A stretch of DNA of 64,000 bases. Origin: Pegea sp. RAD2-039. Lineage: Eukaryota > Chordata > Thaliacea > Salpida > Salpidae. The stretch spans positions 3,472,001 through 3,536,000 of the forward strand of contig JAQGEQ010000380.1 of NCBI GenBank assembly GCA_034620365.1, written 5' to 3'. The notes under the pieces were generated by a model. That model had not been told where the DNA came from and ran no database searches. It saw nothing but the letters and a program-made list of their open reading frames with translations. Of the stretch, positions 20,749-32,474 are shown in pieces. Within the stretch, counting starts at the first letter, position 1; every line of letters starts with the position of its first letter. A program made the position numbers and the translations under genes.

Positions 20749-21225
20749 CTTCGTTTTTTTCGCTTTTGCGAACCCGGACTCATTTTTCGTAGCCCTAAAA
20801 ATTGTCTATCTGATTTCGCGCAAATTGCTCAAAGTTGTTGGGCTAGGTTCATGTTGGTTCCTTTTCTTGATGCAAAAATTTCTAATTTGCTAAATATAAC
20901 TTCCGAAAACTAAAGCTACAAATTCAGATTATTCAAAAAAAGTTTTAATTTTATTTGTGATTTGCTTCGAACGAAAAGTAAAAAAAAATTTTATTAATCT
21001 TCTTGACTCATAAAACATTTTGAAGTTATTCAAATTATGAGACATGAAATTTTGAAAATAGACAAATAAAGTAAGAAAGTGAGTAATGAAAGACTTTTAA
21101 CAAATTAGTTACAGTTTGAATGAGCTGTAGCTACAAAATAATTTCACTTCTAAGATTTTCTAAACATGAAACGAGTTGATGACCAGCGATTAGTAGGTTA
21201 TTGCACAATTGATAAAAAAACTTCT

Positions 21226-21231
21226 TTTATT
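21226..21231 (-). terminator. Poly(A) signal directly after the FNIP stop codon
   Basis: The FNIP stop is followed without any gap by AATAAA, reading TGAAATAAA on the minus strand. It is the nearest canonical hexamer; use of this site is inferred. Confidence 0.5.
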
Positions 21232-24200
21232 TCAGACCCAACCATTATGTCGCGCTTTTATCTGACAAGATGAAATTGCCATCAACAGAGGAATATCACT
21301 TGATTCAATGCTGCAAAAAAAAAGATTTAAAAGATGAAGATGACTAAATTATCACCACCTGAGGGCAGCTGAGAGCTGGCTTGGAGTGATTCTGCGTCCA
21401 TTCCCTTTGACATATTGGACCAGAGTTTCACTTTTCATCACTAAAATCCGCAAGCTGTTTTCTAGATGCTGGATACACTGTAAAAAGTGATCAATAAAGC
21501 TGTCTAGACAAGGGCCAGACATTGATGGGCTGAAAACTCACAAATTGAGGATTAAACTTCATTTGGTACATGTTGGCCACTTGTAGAAGCAAATTGTGGA
21601 CCAGTTTTGAACTGATTATGGGCAGGGATGGTCTATTCGAGTCCATCCGTTTGCTGCTTGAAATTTTCACTGACCTGTGACGTCATCAATCATAAAATGA
21701 CTTGACCAGTTAAAAACCACAAACCAATTGTCCGTATTAGCCACGATACAACAGGCTTCTTGTACGCGGACACCTTGACAAGTCTCAATTAAGGACGTGT
21801 CCTTCAGATCGTCGATGACGTCATCAGCGATTTGATCGGGTGTTTTAGCGACTCCTTGCAAGACGAAGTCGTTCAGGAAGTTTGGATTGTAGTCGGCCAT
21901 TAGTGAAGCGAAGCCAGGCGCGATGACGCTATCAGCGTCGTCCGTTGTAGGTGACTCGAAGGCGATGACGTCATCGAGTTGGATTTTAGTGTAAGATGAA
22001 AGGAAACTGGAAGTGGAGTGTGACGTCACACTATCGCGATCAGTTATATGGTCATTAAAGCAACAATTGACGTTTGAGTGAACATCGGGTGGTAAATCGC
22101 TCAAGGTAAACATTTGCATATAATTCGCTTCTTCGTCACTCGAAGCTTGTGATTGGTCGTCAGCATCTCCATTCAAGCAGAACGAGCCGTTCAAGCTGAT
22201 TGCTGATTGGCTGCTAACGAGTGGATCGTGATTGGACGATTCTTCGTTGTGCAGTTGACTGAAGACTCCGTAGAATATTGGTTCCCTAAAAATGATGGTT
22301 AGGGGCGTAGAGGGCGGTAAAAAGGGGTCACCGTTTTAAGACTGCTGATGAGTCTTCACTGATGAACGCATAGCTTCGAGTTCTTCTCGCGTTTAGCTCA
22401 AAAGTCTCAATCGAGTTGTGGCGCTCTCTACTGGGGGGATTTTTGTGTGAAATGAGGACATACTCGGATGCAGGATCCACTTCAACTAAAGTCTCTTCTA
22501 GAAGATCTTCTCGAAAAGATGAGAAATTCTAAATTAGAAAAGATGTTGATGGAGTCATTGAGTCACGTGACTAACTTCCGGTGTCATCAAGTCGGGCGCT
22601 TTAATTTGTTCTTCAACTCGCGAGGACCGGATGAAATAGGATAGGACAGTTAAGACAGTAGACACGGTTTGGTGGTCGGAACCGGTCACGACCGTCTTGC
22701 ATGTCTTCATTGGATTACAAACAGCTCCGTACAAAACTCTGCAAAGATCTTGGATGCAAATTAGAGAATTTAAGAAGAAGAACTTTTGAAATTTGAGAAG
22801 AGCGAAATTCGACCAACAGACTTTAATTGAGTCCACAAAGCGTTGGTGTCCACTTGGCCCGCTAATGTGTGGTCCGTTGAGGTGATCTGAAAAGATGAAA
22901 CCCAGCCCAGGTGATGGGTGAGAATAGCGGTGATGAGTTGGGATGTGAAGCTGAACAAGTCGGCGGTCAGTGGTCAGTGTCAGTGGCCAGAAAATTGATT
23001 TACTTGAAACGTTGACGATTGACCGAGTTGCTGTCAAAGTTAAGGACCATCCTGGACAAGTCAGTCACAAACTTGCTTATAGTGTCCAGTTTGTGGTCAG
23101 TGGTCAGATTTGTCCAAGTCAATTTGGACCACAACATCTCAGGTAGCCTAGGTGATGAGTAAATGTTGTTGAAGCGAAGCTTGAATTTATCCAAGATCTG
23201 CCACGCGATGATGACGTCATAGTGTCCCGGTTGCTAAGCAACTAACTTGTGTCATAGAAGTGAAGAAGTGACGATGAAGAAATTTGGGGATTGTCTTCTC
23301 GATGTTCTGTTTCAAACTTTTGATATGCTTCTCGATGAGCGGGAAGTGCTTGAAGAAGAACTTGTGGAAGAAACTGACGAGGAGTTTGTGGAGTTAGGGT
23401 GCGAGACGCGACAAGATATCATCTTACGATAGATCAGTTTCTTCTGGTTCAAAGATAATCCCGAAGGCGAAGCGATGATTCGTCATCTTCACAATCTTCT
23501 TCTTTTTGTGCTGAAAACATTTTATTTTGAAGTTAGTTGGACGATTAAAAGTGAAATCGAACCTCCTCTAATTGAGGTGCAGAAGAGCTTTTTGTTGATT
23601 TCAAACCTTTCGTGGATCCTAATTAAATAATTTATTTAAAATCACAGAAAATTGTTTCAAAAAGTTACCTTGAAATGATCGAGATAAAAAACTTGTTAAA
23701 AAAAGAAATGAGTCTGAACTGAAAGAGGTCTGATCTGAAGAAGAAGTATCATCTGGAGATGAAGCTACTCAAAATATGAGATAAATGAAGAGATAAAGTA
23801 GCTACATACTTGGCATCGTGCAAGCTTTCTTTCGATTTGATTGAACTGATTGGTTGTCCATTTCACGCTCTAAGCTGAGATAAAAACCAGAGATTAATGA
23901 AGAAGATTTAGGATCAAAGACATGATTTACCAGGAGGAGTTACTATTCGTATGTTGTATACAAGTACAGAAGATGTGGCTGAACATAAGTTGCTTGCTGT
24001 TTCTGAAAAGAAAGTTGCTTCATACAAAATAATTGATAAATTTTTGAAATTAGATAAATTTATTTATAGCAACTGACTTAAGATGATGTATTTTCATGAT
24101 TGATGGTGAAGTTTGAGTTATTCCAATTGAACCAAAGATTATCTCAGAAAATTCATCACAATCAGATTGAAATGTGTTTATCTAAGGATTAATTTGTGAA

Positions 24201-24743
24201 TTAAAGTTGATTACAAAAGATAAAGAAAGAATTGTTTTAAGAATTAATCTTTAAATTTAGTTTATAAACCTTTATGTTTAAAAGCAACTTAAATTTATCT
24301 AATTTTTTCCTTTAATAAATTTTAATTACAAATTTAATTTAGATGTAAATAATTAAAAATATAATAAACTTCTTTAAATCTTCTTACATTGACTGAATCA
24401 TATAAGACTTGATGCTCTTTAGTTATACGGCATTCTTGAAAAAGTAAAAGTCTGATGTTGACTGGGGGTCTTAATGAAACAGATTTTTCAGAATCCTTCT
24501 CATCTGTGACTTCAGTTAAAAGTTCATCAACTTCCATCTTCGAAGACTTATATCTTCTACAAATTACATTTCATTTTTTCAATAGGAATTTTGAATACTT
24601 TATAAAGATATTTAATAAAAAATTATTTTATAATATTTAAAAAGTTTTTACTGTTTAGATTCATTTTATAGTTTTTAACAATCAATAATACAACAAAATT
24701 TAAACCTGAACTTTCTTTGTAGACGTTGCATTGTAGTCTCCAT
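21232..24743 (-). CDS. FNIP1: Folliculin-interacting protein (FNIP1/FNIP2 orthologue)
   Basis: Seventeen exons on the minus strand: 24743-24706, 24556-24388, 24181-24078, 24002-23931, 23874-23810, 23767-23669, 23618-23563, 23510-23428, 23373-23247, 23197-23004, 22950-22822, 22738-22576, 22528-22464, 22285-21725, 21674-21542, 21477-21359, 21310-21232. They sum to 2256 nt and every phase matches, giving 751 residues. FNIP landmarks in order: IRLLLFQEC and VLYDSVN (N-terminal longin region), IIFGSIG and KIHHL, FFKHFPLIEKHIKSLK, YSSPRLPEMLW, LITAILTHHLGWV, VLYGAVCNP and VLTVLSYFIRSS, then LNDFVLQG, CCIVANTDNWSV and IESSDIPLLMAI near the end. FNIP binds folliculin and acts at the lysosome on Rag GTPases and AMPK signalling. 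Introns are mostly 48-65 nt. The protein is shorter than vertebrate FNIPs (about 1100 residues), mainly in the disordered middle. I use FNIP1 loosely, since an invertebrate gene would be the single FNIP. Confidence 0.93.
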
Positions 24744-25555
24744 AATTTTTAGGTTCTTTGGCCAGCTCTGATATGTTACAGAACACCTTGACTCAAAATA
24801 ATTTTCTAAAAGCAATATAATAAAAGTTTAAAATCTGAAAACTGGATTTTACCTAATTTGGTCAATGTAATGTTGATTATTTAATTTCATATATTAATAA
24901 TGATTTAATTAGATATAAATACTTAAAGTAAAAAAATAACTATCACTAAAAAGATTATGATAAGTTTAATTCAAAGATAATCTTATAAAAAAAAACAAAT
25001 CAAAGTTAATTTTGGATTAATTTAAAATAATCATAAAACAAAATTCAAGTTATTTAAAACTATATTAGGATTAATAAAAAATTTTATTATTTTATAGCAA
25101 AAATGTAATCAAATGAAGATATCAAAGTGATGAGCTATTTGATCAAACCAAATTTATTTTAGTTATTAAAACCATATAATTAAAAGTTGAATAAAACTCA
25201 AGTTCTACACTAAATGTTAGTCAATAGTGAAAATATTGAAAATTAAAAAAGTATTTTGCAATCTGCTGATAACCAAAGACAAAATAGGTTTACTATATTT
25301 GATAAGAAAATTACTCGTTTGCTTTGTTTATGATTATTTTTATTATGATTTGTAAGTCTCGTGATTTGTACACTTTTGCATTTATGCTAAAATGAAACTG
25401 AAAGCTTTCTTTAAATGTATATTTATTTAGTTATTTTTTGGTATTGCAGATGTTTTAATTTTAGTAATAAAATAGATCGTTTTTTAATTCAACATATGAT
25501 ACTTGAGATAAACTTTTTTTTATTTGTTTTTATTTGAGTAGCACACAAACTACAT
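24744..25555. other. AT-rich spacer upstream of FNIP
   Basis: No gene or repeat is recognisable in this stretch. It should hold the FNIP promoter, but I see no motif worth naming. Confidence 0.5.
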
Positions 25556-26185
25556 CAAAGTACTGTATTGTTCAAGTTAAAATGAAAAAGGTTTTTCGAA
25601 TTTGTTGTCAGTCAGGATGGTGTAGATTTATGGTGAACTACTTTCTGAACCTTTTACATCTTAACCAAATCATTAAGGCTTTTGCAAGAAAGTAACTAAC
25701 AATCCGAGATATGGTCACAGTGTCCATTGTTAATCTTGACACGCCCCTTCAAGTTGGCTCTATTGTATATCTGTTCTTCAAATCTTAAAGTATAGCCACA
25801 CCCTTATCAATCATTTTCTAACCCTTTTAGTGATATTTAGGTCATCCAAGTACATTATTAGACACAAATCATCTATTTCATTAAGCAGACCAGCCTTCAC
25901 ATTCTTGTGGCCCTTCTTTGCAGCTGATGATTTTATCTCCAACCTTAGCCTAGTCGTAACCTAGGTATTGGAAACTTTCCCAATTTGCTCAATCCATACG
26001 CTGGCGCTGTCCCACCGGATTTCTTCAATAAACTTCACATAGTTGGCAATGTCTTTGGATTTAGGCACTACACATGCTTATATAATAGTAGAGATACTTG
26101 TAATACTGTAAATTGATGTCAGTGTGTCAGGACTAGATGACCTGCTGGAAAACTACTGCATTGTTCAAGTTAAAATTGAAACGGA
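25556..26185. repeat. Degraded repetitive element bracketed by imperfect direct repeats
   Basis: GC content rises here and discontinuous open stretches appear on the minus strand, for example one reading KDIANYVKFIEEIRWDSA near 26.04 kb, interrupted by stops. About 30 bases around TTGTTCAAGTTAAAAT recur at about 25568 and 26159 with a few mismatches. This suggests an old insertion or rearranged transposon. I cannot assign a family. Confidence 0.35.
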
Positions 26186-26199
26186 TTTTTCTAATCATC

Positions 26200-26940
26200 T
26201 CGATATAGGTTTTAATGTAGAAATTCTATGTATTGGATGTTGGTAGTCGGGAGTCTATTTGAAAGGCTTGGAACTACTAGCATGTAACACATATTTGATC
26301 TTCGATGTTGATAGTTTTGTTAGAGATCGATTTAACGAAGCAAGAAGAGAGTTTCATACTATCACTTAAGAAGAAGATATTTAAAGCCCCCTCCTCTATC
26401 CAATAAACATGATGATGATAGTGTAAAGAAGGTTTTACTGCTGGAGGCTAACTCGATCTACTTGAATTCGCTATCGATGGCAGGGAATCAAACGTTTCTG
26501 TGAGGGATCTAGCCAGATACCCAAATGCTGATGAACAGGACTTTAACGTTCATTCAGGACGGGGTAATTAAGAAGATAGTCCCCGACGGGTTTCACCAAG
26601 TGATATCAGCAAAAATCCCAATGACAACATCATGACTAGAGAGAAGGAAGATGAAGAGAGGGATGAATTTATTGAGCAGGTTTCCATTCAAAGACGACAA
26701 GCTTTGATGGTTCGAATACCAGGAGTAGTAACGTCAGCCCGCAGAGCAGGAGAAACGGCGGTGTGGGGGTTCAGCGACCCACCACATTATTTAAAGGTTC
26801 ACAAGACGTGTGTTTAGCGTCACTATCGTATAGGCGGTCGTTACTTGGTAATAGGCTTTATGGTAGATAGAACGTATCGTTGTTCATCGTCTTGATAGTT
26901 TGAATAAAGCTAGATAAAGAGTCATCATCATTACTCAATG
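26200..26940 (+). mobile_element. LTR retrotransposon remnant (3' end and LTR-like segment)
   Basis: 26690-26765 (GATGGTTCGAATACCAGGAG and following) matches 58318-58390 in the broken element downstream. 26765-26940 ends in TTTGAATAAAGCTAGATAAA and GAGTCATCATCATTAC, matching the segment near 38155-38195. A TATTTAAAGG box and an AATAAA within about 180 bp fit an LTR. No intact coding region is left. The family looks the same as at 37995 and 56255. Confidence 0.5.
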
Positions 26941-27737
26941 ATTTTCTATTTCTTTTTAAGCTTTTTTTCGTAACCAGAAATTACAAAAAAAAATTCACTT
27001 ACAATTATCTTCTACTTTCATGACTTTAATTTGTCTGTTGTTAAAATTCAAAACCTTCCTATTAAATACACAAAGCATATTCGAGAGACTTGATTTGAAA
27101 AATACTGTATATTAGGACTAGATGGTATTTAGATTTAGTAAGACTATTTCGCAAACTTTGTACTTGATGATTGAGACTTTCTATCATATTATCAATGTCA
27201 TAAGTTTTGAAATATTTTGTAAGTTTTTAATAACCTATTTATTGCAACAAAATTTCAATTTTTTTAACATATTACAAAAGTGATGAAAATAAATAAACGG
27301 GTAAAAATCTAGTAACGAAATGATAAGTTTTATTAAGCTGCCAAACCAAAACATTTGAAATTAATCGAACAAAAAGTAATTTGGGATTATAAAAGCTTTG
27401 ATCTGCATGACGAATCAGAATTTTGAGGAAAGTTGTTTAATAGACTAAGAACCGTCACAGAGTTACAAATGTTCAAAGAAAATGTCATTCATTTAGTAAG
27501 GCAAACACATGTATTTGATAAACATGCAAATATATCATCAACATCAACCAATCAGCATGCACAATCAATCATGCCACTTATAATCTACAAAGTTATCGGC
27601 TAATTAATCAGCATCAAGTAAACAACAAAGCAGAAGCTTGCTTTCAATTGAGACACAAAAGTAAGGTTTCCAGTGATACTCAGCACAGAGAAATCATATG
27701 ACCGAGAATGAAACTAGACAGGTTTGAGCAGTAGCTA
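26941..27737. other. Intergenic DNA, no gene seen
   Basis: Ordinary AT-rich sequence between the LTR remnant and the 3' end of the SCAF gene. Confidence 0.5.
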
Positions 27738-27743
27738 TTTATT
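27738..27743 (-). terminator. Candidate poly(A) signal of the SCAF gene
   Basis: AATAAA on the minus strand lies about 160 nt after the stop codon at 27901. It is the first canonical hexamer downstream. Confidence 0.45.
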
Positions 27744-27900
27744 CGGTGGTCAACTTGATCGTACAAAAAGAAACAGAATTTGCATTTTTTAATGACGACA
27801 AAATCTTCTTTCCGGAAACGTCACAGGTGAGTGAGCACGATTTCACTAGTCGGTGCTAATTGGTGAAAAGTCCATTTTCGTGTAAGTATCTTCATCACGA

Positions 27901-30900
27901 TTATTCTTTTGCGAGATCTTCTTTATTACTCATTTTTTCTGATATGACGTCATCAAAAGTATCACGTGTCAACTGTTGCGAGTTGTCATCAGGATCAGCA
28001 TCATTGAATTCTTCCTCATTTGCATATTCTTCAACTTTGTTTTCATTTTTTTCCATTTTATCCTCATCACAGATTAGATCTGAATTAAAAGATTTTTCAG
28101 ATTCTTTAATCTCTTTTTGATCTTCATCCTTAAAATCTAAAGATAAAATTTCAGGAAGATCATGACGTCATAACATACTGCTCACCTGTCACAACATGTT
28201 CACATGCTGACGTCATCATATGATCGCTCGCTGACGACATCACGTGATCGCTCGCTGACGACATCACGTGATCGCTCGCTGACGTCATCACGTGATCGCT
28301 CGCTGACGTCATCACGTGATCGCTCGCTGACGTCATCACGTGATCGCTCGCTGACGTCATCACAGTTTTGCTACTGTTCATAAAAGTCAGTAGCTAATAG
28401 AAAGATGATTTTCGATGATTACCATGCCAACTGCTGCCCCGATTGGTCGTCATGTGATCGGGCAGTAGACGGCGAATGACGTCGATGTTTACGAAAGTCT
28501 GATGACGTCATCGACGATCGAGCAGCGGCATCACCGTTATGAAAGTCGTTTTCGTTGCTATGTCGCCGAGAATCGCGCCTGGAGCGAAACCCCATCGGCG
28601 GGGACCTGTGTCTATTAGGAGACCGGGTTCTCGGGGGCGGAGATCGAGTCCTGTTAGGTGGTGACCTAGTTCTTAGAGGTGGGGACCTGCCTCGTGGTCC
28701 AGATGGCCAATCACAATCTTGTAATCGAGATCCAAACCCGTCACCACCTACAAATAAACATCGATGTCATCGTAGTCACAAAATGACGTCACATCACCTC
28801 GATAAGCTCCGAGTCCGTTACCATGGTAACCACGGTCATCGGAATTTCGATAAGATCGATAATGACTTGGACTAGCGCCACGTCCACGCCATGATTCATC
28901 ACGTGGACCATTTCTACGACTTCGATCCGAATCACGTGACCTACCAAGAGATTGTCATGGAAACAGGGGAGGGTCGATAAGTGACGTCAAACCTCGAGTC
29001 CCAACTTCGTCGGTCACAATCATCGCGTCTGTACATCGAACCGCGGCTCGCATCATTGTAGTCCACTGGAGGGCGACGCGCGTCACGATTGAAGCGAGTA
29101 TGTAACCGCGGACCATCTTCTTTAAATGGTCCATCTTTGTGGCCCATTTTTTCACTTAAGGGACCGTCCTTAAATCGTAAAAGGTTGTTGCTTGAAGAGC
29201 TGCTGTCTTCAACTGGCTTGATGACGTCATGAGCGCGCGAAGCAGCAACGATCGGTTGATAGAATTTGTCGGCTTCCGGTTTCGTTTCAACCTGAGACCT
29301 GAAACTTGATGGTCAGATGACTACGGGACAAAGCAACATGCCAACCGTTCGTTGTTGCCATTAGCGACCGGGTTGTCAGAGACGGGTGGGGGGACGGGAG
29401 TCGGAGTGATTTGAAGTTGGTCTCGAAGTTGATGTATCGGTTGCATTCTGATCGGGAAGCTTGTAGTTGCCTGCAACGCGCGTTGATACGTCATCAAAGT
29501 GACGTGTAAGGGTGTGGGGCAATTACAGCGTGTATAGGTTGATGATGAAGCATATGATGCGTCGGTGGATGAGTTGTTGGCATTCTTTGAGTCACTTGAA
29601 ATCCTTGAGGTCGCATTTGCATCATTCTTAAAGGCATAACCATCCTGTTGAGGACACCCGCCTGCCCTGGTAGACCTGCTGTGGTCATCATCTGTATCTG
29701 CTACAAGGTAAGAATCAGTACAAGTTTGAACCACCTCAATCATCTTACTTGGACCGGTTGAAGTTGGTTTGAAAAGCGTTGAGCAAGCGAGATGGCGTTG
29801 AATGTAGGTGGTGCAGGGTGCTGAGGCGTCGATACCATGACTTTGATTTCATCTCGATGTTCTTCTCTCACCATGGCAACCTCAGCATCTGGACTATCAA
29901 CTTCAATCTCCATTGGTTCAACTGAACCACTAACTGCTGCCACCTCTAATCGAGGTGCTGTAGAAATATGATGAGCTTTTTGAATAGTGTGGTTGCTAGG
30001 TTACCGTTGATGGTGATTGGCGTCGGGAAGCGTTGAAGGGTTAGGGGTCGATTAGGAGGTATCATGTGGACAGGGGGCCGAAACATCATTTGTTGCATGG
30101 CTGGGCGCGGTTGTTGAATAAACCTGGTGGTCATGTCCATCATAGGCATCGTAGATGGTGGACGGATAGTTGGGTCAGCTAGAGGTGGTCGAGTTGGTAG
30201 TTCTGAGATAATTGGACCAGAGTTGACCACTGATTGAGTTGCTTGGTTGTTTAGTTCATCTGCAGAAAGTCAAATGATCATAAAAAAAAGTTGGTGACCA
30301 CAAACCAACCTCGAAAACACTTGGGAATGGTCTCCGGGTCCACATATCCCCACGTGGACAATAATTGAAAGTTTTGAAACGAATCTGGGACAGGGACATA
30401 ATTGACCCCGTGTTCTTTGACCCAGGTTTGTTTCTGGTCGTCAGGCATTTCTTTGGACGGGGCCCAGTCACATTTAAGCATCTACAAAGATGAGATGATA
30501 AAAAGATTGATGAAGTGGTCACGTGCTTACTTTCCCTGACAAGCGATGATGCTTCAATTTTCTCACCGCGTAACTCGCGTCTTGTCGTGTTTCCATGACA
30601 ATAAAAGCGCATCCACGAGGTGGGATCATCTACAAAGATCAAGAAGTAGTTAGAAGATGAAGTAGAAGCAGTAAATGGGACTCACATTGATACTCTGAAC
30701 TTTTCCGTACTCTTCTACGTTTCCCATCAGTTCCGCTTCACTGACTTTACCCGAAATATTTCCAATCCACAAAGTTCGCGAGCACACTGCGCAAATTTGA
30801 TGACGTCATCACCACTTTTTATCATCTGCAACTCACCGCTGATGAATCCTTCTTTGAGCGGAGGCATCCCGCGTCGATATCGGCGAAGATCGATGTCACG

Positions 30901-32474
30901 TGACCGCGACCGTCGCGACCTATGACGTGTGGCGCGATCACGTGATCGCGACTGATGACGCGATCGGTGTTCACGGGAGCGATGACGTCGATGCCGGTGG
31001 TCACGTGATCGAGACCTATAATCACGTGATTAGAAGAGAATCGGGGCGTTGAAGGGAATAAGGGACCTAGATCGACTATTTTTGCGATGATTCGTAATTC
31101 CGGATGCTGCTTCCGCCTCCAATTCAATCATATCTGATCTACAGAATCGCGCTTGAGCGTGGTGACGTCAAAATCAGCGCGCGACACTCACTGTTGATGA
31201 TGAAGACTTTTTGATTCCCCTGGAACTCCTTGCAGCTGATCTGAGAATCTTAAAGATTGATGAGAGGCGATGTGATGATCTGAATGTGATGCTGATGGGA
31301 GTCTGTGGATACAACTTTTGACAAGACTTCAAAAAGATGACAAGGAGACGTCTTAGGGTACATGGGGTTGGTGTGAGGCGGTAGCGACTTGTCTTCGTCG
31401 TCATAATCGAAATCAAGGACATTTTTTCGGAACGGGTCATCTCGTGCATCTTCATCTGTCTCTTGATTCTGAAAGATTTTTTTGAGTTGCAAAATTAAGA
31501 GCAAAAATGGCCTTTGACGATTTGGTGTCAGTTTAGTGACGTCATTAACCTTTTCGACTTTCTTTAAAATCATTTCAATTTGTTGACGCTGCGATGACGT
31601 CAACACTTTAGCAAGATCTTCAACGCGATCTTTGTTTGAATTAGCGAGGAAGCCTACAAGCGCTGTGGTTAGTTTGGAAGTTTCTTCTGATGAAGTTGAT
31701 GTAGTTGTGGGTTGATCTGGTTGAGGGCGAGCTACTGGTTCGTTACTAGTTGGATCACCACCGCCCATTAGCATCAGCTCTTTGACGATAGAGGGAGGAA
31801 AAACCTCATTTTTCTGCCATAAATTGAGAACTCGAAGAATCCTCGGCTGCAGATATGAAAGCGTTGAAAGAGATTTAGGATGAGAAAGATCAACCTTTTC
31901 TTCAGCTGGGCATCTATATAAATGTGTAAATGTTCTCATGATGTTTTTACATAAACGAGGCATAAAGACATCTTTTTCAACTCCGAATTGATGCCGGGAT
32001 TGCCTTACCACGGAATCAATAACATAAAGACCAGGGATTTTATATTCTGGGCGACACTAAAAGTATATAAATTGTTAAAAAAAGGAGTTTATTAAATTGA
32101 ACTCGATCTTACTTTAACGATGAACTTTTCTATACTTTGCACGACATGTTTGTAGTGTTTAATTCCTTTGATGGCTTTTTTTGTGAGAATTGCCATCTTT
32201 GCTCTCGATATAGGAGGTCTAGTTTCATAAATTCCAGATAGCTATTCGATTCAAAATAGTTTTATCAACTTTCATATTTGTTCAGTTTAATTCAAGTAAT
32301 ATGAAATATATTTATTGTTTCATGGTTGAAAATATCACATGATGTAAACTTCATTAAAGCAAAACTTTAAATACTTTTTGAATTGTTAAAATTTATTATT
32401 TTCTGAATGTTTGATTTTATGTGATTAAAATGATGAAAACTAACCTCATCATTAAAGGACTGTATCGCCTCCAT
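27901..32474 (-). CDS. SCAF8: SR-related CTD-associated factor (SCAF4/SCAF8 orthologue)
   Basis: Twenty exons (minus): 32474-32445, 32241-32113, 32056-31895, 31846-31550, 31468-31350, 31302-31192, 31138-31067, 31015-30837, 30786-30686, 30629-30531, 30481-30310, 30259-30005, 29957-29749, 29700-29527, 29470-29325, 29298-28993, 28940-28822, 28747-28423, 28373-28186, 28136-27901. The 3429 nt are in phase (1142 residues). The CID (residues 1 to about 135) contains MEAIQSFNDE, PPISRAKM, GLYVIDSVVRQSRHQFG and RVLNLWQKNEVF. An acidic LDFDYDDED segment and an RS stretch follow. The RRM (about 368-445) carries RTLWIGNISGKVSEAELM and MIPPRGCAFIVMETRQDASY. After it come CDWAP...VNYVPVP, a Met/Pro-rich region, an RS-like tail, an 8-residue repeat block (about 1003-1060) and an acidic end. 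SCAF4/8 bind phosphorylated RNA polymerase II CTD and suppress premature polyadenylation. Two frame-neutral introns (31847-31894; 31469-31549) contain no stop, and the 81-nt one could be coding. Confidence 0.93.
28197..28364. repeat. 24-bp coding tandem repeat (SASDHVMT repeat)
   Basis: The unit TGATCGCTCGCTGACG...CACG starts at 28221, 28245, 28269, 28293, 28317 and 28341, with a degenerate copy at 28197. Each unit contains TGACGTCA (or TGACGACA in two units), and the unit junctions contain CACGTG. Since 24 is a multiple of three, the minus-strand reading is an 8-residue repeat, SASDHVMT, inside SCAF exon 28373-28186. The flanking splice sites fit the gene's phase, so the repeat is probably translated. 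Confidence 0.9.

Noticed and set aside
20414-20913. Plus-strand ORFs over the LINE fragment
   Set aside because: The minus strand carries RT motifs; the plus-strand ORFs are shadows.
23247-23432. 61-codon plus-strand ORF with an acidic composition
   Set aside because: It mirrors FNIP exon 23373-23247 (minus), whose protein matches the family.
28197-28364. Regular 24-bp repeats considered as a CRISPR-like array
   Set aside because: The units are contiguous with no variable spacers, and they are an in-frame part of an exon of a eukaryotic gene.
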